NCBI GenBank assembly: GCA_028565635.1
Contig: JAOXYB010011901.1
Coordinates: 1 to 11,343 of the forward strand
Source: Phoronis ovalis
Lineage: Eukaryota; Phoronida; Phoronidae
Length of the DNA stretch: 11,343 nucleotides
Direction of reading: 5' to 3'
Shown here: positions 1 through 9,600 of the stretch, piece by piece
How the letters are laid out: every line of letters starts with the position of its first letter
Numbering within the stretch: position 1 is the stretch's first letter
The notes under the pieces: model-generated
Database searches by the model: none
Told to the model about the DNA's origin: nothing
The model's input: the letters and a program-made list of their open reading frames with translations, nothing else
Made by a program: the position numbers and the translations under genes

Positions 1-77
1 AAGTGTACGCATCTGTCATGTATGAGAGATACAAGCTGTGAGTAATGAGAGTGAAGTGTACGCATCTGTCATGTATG
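1..77. repeat. Edge of a 53-bp tandem repeat
   Basis: Bases 1-24 recur exactly at 54-77 (core GTACGCATCTGTCATGTATG), giving one full 53-bp unit plus the start of another. The identity stops at base 78. The array is cut by the window edge, so its true length is unknown. It lies in the intron before the unseen last CAPN7 exon. Confidence 0.75.
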
Positions 78-552
78 TTAAATCAATTGATTCTCTTTAT
101 AGAAATGTTTGTATAAAACAAGGATTTCTAAATAATTATGTTTGTTACTTGTTGCTTTTGTTGCGATGGTAGACCCATACACTTCATTCTTTACTTGTAG
201 CTCATTTCTTCTCGTATTTAATAATCTTAAGGTTTCTATTGACTATTGCTTCATACTATTTATATTCATAGAATAATATGCTGGCAGCCGTCAAGTATCC
301 TATGAGGAGCCAAGACCATGAGATTCCTACTTTTTAAAATCTTTTTCCACCATTATCTTTAAAGCAAAATTGTGCGAAAGTATACAATCTCCCACATTGA
401 GCCGGCTTGACAAGTATGATACGTTAAAAGGGCAAAACAACTTGAGAAAGTGAACCAATGTTACCAATATGATGCACGCATTCATCACATTGTTAACAAT
501 AATGAATCCAGACAAACATGGCATTGAATGACTAACTAAACAATATTCGTAC
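78..552. other. Intron sequence, nothing recognised
   Basis: AT-rich DNA between the tandem repeat and the donor of exon 553-645. The minus-strand frame of that exon stays open past its donor to about base 327. That read-through does not resemble the calpain-7 C-terminus, so it is treated as intron. No final exon, polyadenylation signal in a credible context, or repeat family was identified. Confidence 0.6.
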
Positions 553-645
553 CTGAAGTCTCCACTTGAAATTTTTGTAAATGCACCAGCAGCATTCGGG
601 TTATTTGTGGTGACAGTGATGACGTTGAATCCCACACTAAACTGT
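553..645 (-). CDS. CAPN7: CAPN7 exon n: second beta-sandwich domain, late part
   Basis: This is the last exon visible (93 bp). It encodes [18 protein letters not shown] and [12 protein letters not shown], matching human QYSVGFEVVTVST and KSSGDYR. The acceptor is TATTGTTACAG at 646-647, used after the first of two AG dinucleotides so that AA plus A makes Lys. The donor is AG/GTACGA at 552. Two bases pass to a final exon that should encode about 45 more residues. I find no match for it in bases 1-552, so it lies off the left edge. Confidence 0.93.
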
Positions 646-3600
646 CTGTAACAATAAAAGCAATTGGTTTGCTTTATATGCTTGCAGGCACAATCCGAAG
701 GGGGAGGGGGGGCACTATCATTGATGTTGACTCACATTTATGTGTGTGGAACCTCTTAGGTTCCTTTTTCAGCATCAGTTATTGCCGTGGATATAGCAAC
801 TAAAAGTTTCATTTAACACCTATTACCAAAAGGTACATGTATGTTATGGTCAAATAATTATTTCTAAGAATGCATATTTTCAATATAAAAATTATTTATC
901 AATTTAGAATCTATTTCAAAAAACAGCAGGTCCTCATCAAAAATATACTCCATTGTAGGCAACCATTGTTCAAAAGAAGTACTCTGTGGAGATCGCATTC
1001 CATAACATTATTTCATAATTCCTAATTTTGGATAAAAATTCACACACAAGAAAATCTGTACTCACTTAGGGCCTCTGAGTTCTACCATTGCAGTATTATC
1101 TATGGAGCTGTTGTCAATTCTGATTTGATAAATCGGATTATTCCTGTGAGTACCTGGATAGTTTCCACAGCCACCAGCAGTCATTCCTTTCCATTCTCCT
1201 GTTGCCTGAAAATATTTATTTTAAAATTTAAAATTGCACTGCGTTTTAATATTGTAGCACAATGACTATGTGGTGGATGTAAAGAATAAATCACCATACA
1301 TAATTACATAACTGACATATTTTATGTTTTAGACTTCTCTTACAGGCATTTGTGTTCAAACAATTTTTGCAAATCCAGTTTTATCTACAACACTCCATTC
1401 AGCACAAATTTTAGTTTTAACTTTTGTCAATCTTTTGCATGTAGTTTCTTAAGGAAACCATTGGTTAATTGCATGTTATCTGGATAAATATTTGCATTCA
1501 TTAGAACATAACAACAATATAATAACTAGTATATCTTGTGACTTTTTCTACCCTGGTCTGTTACATGTCGGCAGAGAAAAAGAAAATGCAGTAACTGTTA
1601 TATTTTCTTAATCTCAAAAGTTCAACAGACTCGCCTAATAATTGATATTTTCTGATAAACAGAAAGTTGATGTGAAAAGAATGGTACAATATATTCGCTC
1701 CTCACAATGTTATTTATGGCCACCAGAGCAAAACGGTTGTGAACATGTTTGATAATTATATGTTAATAAGACTTTAAGACTTGAGGACATTGTCAACTAA
1801 CTACTATTGACTACAGGTTCAAATATGTTTACAAAACAAAATCAGAGGATAATGAACTTCTGAAAGGCAAGGATTAGTAGGCGGTGCTGTGGGACATAGT
1901 CATCATGATCAGGAGGCTAGTGGTACAAAGGTGGTATAATAATAAGAGTCACCATTTTACAATAAACGGCTGTTCCAGACTCCCCCTAATACTAAAAAGG
2001 CAAAACAACCATAGTCTGATAGACATAAATCTTCAAAATTGAAAATAAATATATAATTTCAAATACACAAAATTATTACCAAAAGTATAGCCAGTGTTAG
2101 CCTACCTTTTTCTCATACTGGGATTTATACGGTTCGGAAATTTTAGTCAATGAGAAATCACATGTTGCATACACTCTCAGTGTGTAATGTATTGTATTAC
2201 TCTTTTCATACTGAGACACCACAAGTGTGTACACTCCTGGTTTGTCTTCTAACATCTTGCACAGATAATGTGGACTATTGATTCTGACACCATCTTTATA
2301 TGGTGGAGGGTCATCTACAAATTTAAATAAGAAAATATATAAATAACCATTGGTCAACTATAAGTCGCATGACATCCCATGGTATGTCACTAGAAAGTTT
2401 AGTTCACAGCTTTTTGGTATCACTTTGGCAGTTCAAAAATTGTGGAAAGGTAGTCAAAATGAAAATCACATTTATTTTTCGTAGTTATCTACATAATGTG
2501 AATGAATAAAATAAACAAGTAACACAACAAATAAATTTATTTCCGTCCTTGTTGTAACTAACTCTACATGTTTTTATACTGTCTCTCCGTAGATGCAGGG
2601 ATTCTCGTTTGTATTCTTTTAAAAATTAAAATTTAAAAACACAATTTTTTCCCAAAAATGACCTTTATCAGATAAGATGACCGAATTCAAATCATTAAGC
2701 CTCATGATTTGTAAAGTTTACTGTTAGTATTAACTTTGTAAAATTGTTTCTTTTATATGTCTATCTCTTCGTTTTTAAAATGACGAGATAGACATACATG
2801 TACATTGTATAAAAGTAAACATTTTGTATATATATTTCAAGCTATGTTTTAGTAATTTAAAAATTACTAAAACATATTATAGGTTGAAATATATATACAC
2901 CTCTTTGTACCTAGGTACCTTCATTCAAAAACAATTAATATTTAATCTTTGTTTTCATCATTACAAATCTTTGTAGTCTGTCAGTAACTGTATTCTTGTA
3001 CAATGACTCAAAAGTAAGACCACCTTCAAATGTAAGACCCAGGTGTGTAATAGTGTAAGACTATTGACCTAAATTCTAAAATTTTAAGACAGTGAAAGCT
3101 CAAACATAAGTCTTACTGTCAGGGTAGACAAATGTCCTTTTTTATAGTTTACTTACAAGGGTAAAACACTCTTCTACCATTGCCCTTGTAAACCAGTACA
3201 GTGATGAATTCTTTGTTATCAGCAAAGTCATCCTTATCTGTAATATGTCGAGTCAGCAATATCCACACACCAGATGGTTTATTGGCTCTAATATCCAGGC
3301 GGAACTGTGGATTATCTCCGATGTTGTATGCATCTTTTCTTGGTCCTTCTTTGCCTGTCCATGAGCTATCAACAAAAATTATTAAATTATTAGATAATAT
3401 GTCGAAAAATAGAGGAACAACAGCTCTCATGAAACGAAACATTTAACACAAATTTAAATGAATGCTACATTTTATTTCTATCTTTACATTAAGACAGGTG
3501 GAACTACATGCTGGTTCTGTTCAAAATGTAACACAATAATCACATGATTGTTATTGTCTATGCTTTTTCTGCGGAATGTGCACTTGTTCATTTTGAGAGG

Positions 3601-6600
3601 TTGTACGGTGGAAATGTATCCTTACCAATGTATTAAGTAACAGACTAATACAAATAAGTAACAGACTGGTTGTATATCTTTTTTAATAGAGTGTCGATTT
3701 AGGCAGATTTTTAGTTTATACTGCTGAAAAAAATGGTTCTTCACTCAATCCGATGCAACCTTCCACACTGAAGCTTTAGTTGTTCTACTTACTGATGAAC
3801 ACAGGTTGTGTGGCTGAACAGTTCAGGATTCCAGTTGATATACATCACATCAAAGAAGTTGCACAAAGATTCATAATCAATCCAGAACACTCCTGCAATA
3901 GAGTTCAGTCCAGAAACATGGAGGTTTAATATAAGAGACTGTATTAACTAAGGCGAGACCAATAAAAAAACTTGTTTAACGGGAGTGGCTGCTTCAAATG
4001 TTGGCGTTTTCACCCAAATTCTTGTCGCTCTGATTCAAAATATGTTTTCTTTTCTTTTAACACTAAAAAAAAGACCGACCGACTCGGTTTTTAAGGGCTT
4101 TCGCCTGTTACACATTTTTTTTAAAAATATAAATAAAAACCAACTGACCGACTCAGTTTTTGAGGGTTTTCGCCCATTAAACAACTTTTATTTTTAGTGT
4201 GGCCTAAGGTAATTTTTTATAGCAAACTACTTTATTCCAATGAGAGGATTATACAAGAATTACTGATCAAAGCATTCTACTTATGTCATTTTCAGGTGTC
4301 AACTGCTACTTTTGTTTTTTATACAGCTCCTTGGCAGTGGAACACCTGTGACTGCAATTAGGAAGGTATCCTGTGGCCTGACATCACAAAAACAAATTTC
4401 CTTTCGGTTCTTGAAGCATTGATTTATAACCAGTAGGCACAAAAAGTCATGACACGAGCAATGAGTAACAAAGATTAAACATTTCAGATTAATTTTCTTA
4501 AACAAACCATGACTTACCATTGTCAACCATTTGAGCACTGCTGGGGTCATAATTTAGCAAAGTTTGCATCTCTTTTGTCCAGTGGGCAGTGTCATTTTCA
4601 GAATAGTTGCCTCTCCATCTTAAATGACTCCATGGGTTTTTTAATTGCAATAATTTGATTCCCTGTAATGCAAGTCTGTTTGTTAAACTTTTAACAAATT
4701 TACATTAATTTTCTCAGTTACCTCATTTTATATGAGCAAACTTTTATTTAAAATGCATAAACACATACAGTATTACTCTGATAGTAAGACCCGGATCTTC
4801 GAATTAAGAACCAGTCTTGAAAGTAAGACCCAGGTCTAGCTATTGAACTAAAATACATCAGTTGATTAAGCTATAACAAGGTCATACCTTAACAAGGTCA
4901 TACTTTCCCTTAACATTGCAAAATCACATATTATCTAATATTTAATAACTTTTTACTTATGTTGTACTATTTAATTGAAACAGGCTCGAACCTGAAAACA
5001 GTGCAAACAGACGCTTATTGAATTTGAATGCTGCATCGGGAGCCCGGGATCGGGAGCTACATTTATAGAGAATAAAAAAATGATTTAACGTAGGATGTGA
5101 TACATCAGTGGTTGATTTATTAAATAAATGTTTATAGTCAATTTTTGATACTTGTTTTCATAAACCCTATCTTCCACGATCTTGTATCTACAAAATACGA
5201 TGACTCAAATTTAAGACCCCCTTAAAACGTAAGACCTGGGACTAAAAATATTTCAAAAGTTCTAACACAGCGAAAGTTCAAATGTGAGATCCAGATCTCA
5301 CCATCAGGTATATTTTTATCGTACAGGGAAACAGAGTTTATGTGAAGCTACCTGTATTTAATAGAGATTGCAAATACAGAAATGACTATTTCTTGATTAA
5401 CATAGCTGACCTTTACAATTCTAATATCTAACATAGCATAGGCATGAGTTGGCACTAATCCTGCTCGGTCTGCAGCAGATTCTGACATTTCTCCTGTTGC
5501 TATGGTAACAAGGCACTGTCCTTTGTGAAAGCGATCCATAATTCGATTAAACTCTTTATCTTTATCGAATTCTTCTGATCCAACGCGGATAGCGATACGC
5601 TCTGGTATCCAACCCGTTAGAGCGTGGAGATCAATATTCTACAAACAAAATAATGACATATTAAGTCATAACATAGATACACTCTAAGATGACTTCCAAA
5701 TGTGGTGTTATCATCATCGTCATGTCTTTTCTGTTTCATATAATAGAAGAGCTGTTGAAAGGTAGCTTTGTCGCAGAAGGAGAGACAGCTTCCACTAGTG
5801 TAACATGCATTGGGCAGAGAAGTGTAGATCCTTTTCAAAACCATCTGCCACATTAGCAGGCAGTCTCTATTGGCTTCGACTGCCTTATCTGCTACATGAT
5901 GTGGTGGTCTATGTTAGTGTGTTCACAAGACTAAACAGTTTTGTATAACAAATTCTGAAGCTGGTGTTTGTTTATGGCTTTTTTTGACAAGCATACATTT
6001 GCTAATTTTGTAGGTTTTCTTTTGCATTATCCTATGATAACGTTTCTGCAGTAAATCACGGAAAAATATGGTTTTAAAATATTACTTTCTAAACAAATTA
6101 CTTCCTAAAGAACCAAAGATTTGGTTCCTCACCGAGTTTGAGCCAGGAAAGTCATAGCCTCCCATAACCTTCATGTACGCTTTTTCCAGTAGTGACACCC
6201 ACATTTCATTCTTGTTATTAGAAAATGAACACAACATGTCTCCATCCCTGGACATCGGTAACAGATCATCCACAACCACCTAAAACATAAAACAGGCAAA
6301 ACTGTAGCCATATTACCTCAGTCTGTTAGTTCCGTCTAATTAAAAAAGACTAGATATGGACCTCACATTCTTGCGGGTGTGATCCTCAAAATAAATTAGG
6401 AATTATGCCTCTTGGTCCTCATACATGCTACGAATTATGGCTCGAATTAGTGCATGGGTTAAACGCTTGAAACTGCCACTGAGAACTTAAGCGTTTAACA
6501 TACAACTACGATGCAGGCCTGAAACATATGACGTCAACAGTAAAGATTGCTGTAAATGACTGTGTACATAAACTACCGGACACGGTTACACACAGATAGT

Positions 6601-9600
6601 GTGAAATAGTTTCGACCTAGTTTTGTGAGAAAAGTTGGCTCCTTTCGTTTAGTAGTATAGATATCCATAATTTCCTTTCAAAACCACCACAAATTTATGA
6701 TATTCCACTACTTTTCTTGTTAAAATATAAGAATATTGAGGCTGCATTACATGTATAATTGCATACATTCCAACATATTACAAAACTTATCAGACTCATA
6801 TGACTTCTGAAGAACAAAAATTGCCGAGTTTCATTTGTAAAACTTCAGATCATCAAGTAAATAATAGGAAATAATTTGGTAGTATGTTATTTATTCTAAC
6901 TTGTTTCATTAATTAAAAAAACTTAAGACTTCTTGAAGACCTTGAGGATTTTAATTTTTTTTCTTTTTTTTTAGTTAATAAGAATTGATTCTTTATAAAT
7001 AAAGAATTTCCAAACACATTTTTTTGCTACATTTCACTATCCAATGTATGGCACTATCAATTCCACCGTCCTCGGCAAATTTGATATTGGATAGTGAGTA
7101 AAGAAAACACATTTTTTCACATATAATTGTTTTATTTGAAACAAAAGTACCGTGACATCACACTAATCAAAATAAAAAATTTAAATAATAATAAAAACAT
7201 CCAGAAGGACTTGTAGCAAGTCTATAAAAAACGTTCATTACTAGGGTATATGAACCTAATATAATTATAACTACTACCTTTCGTGGTACCCCATTAATGT
7301 TCAATTTCACCATAAACTTCCCACACGGATTGTACACGGGATCACCTTGTTTGTTTTGTGGGTAAACTATACTGAAAGAACAAATCGAAAACATAGGCAG
7401 ACAATAAAGCTCACAGTATCCTGATATCTTGAAGTGCAACAGCCCATCTATGAATTCATCTGTTTATCTCTTTGAAGGCAGAGCTGCATTTGCTTAAACT
7501 TGTACTTAAACCTTGAAATTACACTGATCAGTATCTTACTCTTCAGAGTAAGATACACAAAATATAAATAATTACCACAAACTGTTTCACACTCATTTTA
7601 TAAAACATTACCAAATTTTTACATTTTACAACAAGCTGGTAATGCAGAGGGTGGGTGGGGGGGGGGGGAGTGGACACACACCAAACATAGCTTATGGGCT
7701 GCAAACTAATTCCATGTGCTCATCTTTTCTCAGGTGTACATGTAGGTACCTCTGAGTATGCAACACATTAATTAGGTTTTTAACATTTTGACAAGCTACC
7801 TTTAATTATGAGGGGGAATAGGAATAGTTCAATTACTATGATAGGTGGAGACAAAACAATAAACTTGTCCCCCCCCCCCCGGATAATGTTTAATGGGAAA
7901 GCCTTTACCTAGTAATGAGTTTCTTTTTAAATCTTCTTTCATACTGAGCACTAATGGCTAGTGATGCCACAAAAGAGCAGTCTGATACTATGGTCTGAAA
8001 AGTAGAAAATAATGTTCAAAATTAACATGTTTTTTTAATTTTATACTTTATTAGAAATGGACCTCGCAATTCTCGTGGCTATGGTCCTCATATAGATTGC
8101 AGGAGACCACATAAACAGCGGTAGTAGGGTGTTAGTATTATAATTTGCACACGACTCCCCAATTGTCGCACGCAACACCCTAAGTGAGATGGTGTAATCG
8201 GAATTATACCTGGCAATTAGTGCACGGTTTAAATGCTAGGAATCGAGACTGAGAAGACATTAAACATACATCTATACAGTAGGCACAGAACATGCAACGG
8301 CAACAATAAAAATTGCTGTAAATGACGACATAAGTAACCTAGCAGACACGGTTAGACACTGATAGTGGTGCATGCCTAGACGTAGTTTCGGTAATAAAAT
8401 CACACTCCTTTCGTTTAGTAATATAGATAAACTGTACTTTATCATACAGCGACTTTTTCTTTATTGTATACTAGACAAATCACAATCAACTTTTGACGAA
8501 TTGAAAACAGCTCTTAACCTTAACTTATTTTTCAAAAACCAAGGATTTGTCAAATTTTACATGGTCCCGCCTTCAGTGCCTCGCACTTTTTGTTACTCCC
8601 AATGTTTCCAATTTTGATATGGACAACAAAAATTTGTTTACTTATTTTTTGTACCTTAGATTTATTCTGACAATCCTGTAATCAAGTATGTTTTTGATTC
8701 ACACATTTTCTAATTTTATTATTGTCAAACAGTTAGTATTTTAAGACAGATAAATAGTTTCTTCCATGGGAGGTACTCTAGTTTAGTTTATTTCTTCTTG
8801 GTATCGGTTCATACCTTGTTGTTAGTTTTCTGTTAGTATTACTTTGTTCTTTTTTATAATTATCTATTTTCTGTGTCATCAATTACTGGTACAAAATAAA
8901 TAATAACATAACATTGTAAACGTGTGCACAAAACACTATACCAAGCAGCAATGGAACTTCATTATGATCACCTGCTACTTACCTGCCTAATACTAAAACT
9001 TGATACAGCATAAATCATTTGCGGATTATCACAGAATTCAGAGGGACGGCACCATTTCCCAAAGCGACTTTTCTGTTTTGGTGATAATGCTAACATCCCA
9101 TGTTTATCACTAAAACAAGAAATTACAATATATAATTACATTTAATCAGAACAGTTGGAGTGCTATCACTAACATAAGCAATGACTTTTAATTAAAATAA
9201 GTACACGGAGGGTGTAAGATTATCGGAAATTTTATACTCGTACAAGTAAAATTTTTTGATTTTTGATTTTGATTTCTGTTGGTCTGTAGATCATACAGAT
9301 ATTTTTCAATTTATCATACACCAACAATTTAATGTTTGGCCTTGTGATGAGGATGAAAGACTGAGGAGTGAGGTAGTCCATGGATGATCACCTATACAAT
9401 ATATATAGTTGGATGGTAATACTAAACAAAGTGTTCGCTTTCTAAGGTGCTAAAAAGGGAACTCCATTAAAAATGATAAATAGTTTGTACCTGAATGGCA
9501 CAGGATAGGCAAACCTCTCCTTCATATCAACGGACATAAATGGAACATACTCTCGACCATTGATAAGAGACGTAATCCTGAAATAAATAAATTATCGTCT

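Noticed and set aside
327-552. Read-through of exon 553-645 as a final exon
   Set aside because: The residues after SSGDF do not resemble the conserved calpain-7 C-terminus, and a usable AG/GTACGA donor sits exactly where homology stops.
3201-3446. Plus-strand open frame of 81 codons
   Set aside because: It is the antisense of CAPN7 exon 3157-3365, whose minus-strand product is clearly calpain.
3985-4197. Plus-strand open frame with a repeated TDSVF-GFR peptide
   Set aside because: It lies wholly within a TIR element, and the peptide repeat is a by-product of the duplicated DNA block.
4299-4550. Minus-strand open frame of 83 codons
   Set aside because: It overlaps the end of exon 4518-4662 in another frame and then runs into intron. 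The exon's own frame is the calpain one.
8372-8617. Plus-strand open frame of 81 codons
   Set aside because: It starts inside a dispersed non-coding repeat and shows no recognisable protein features.
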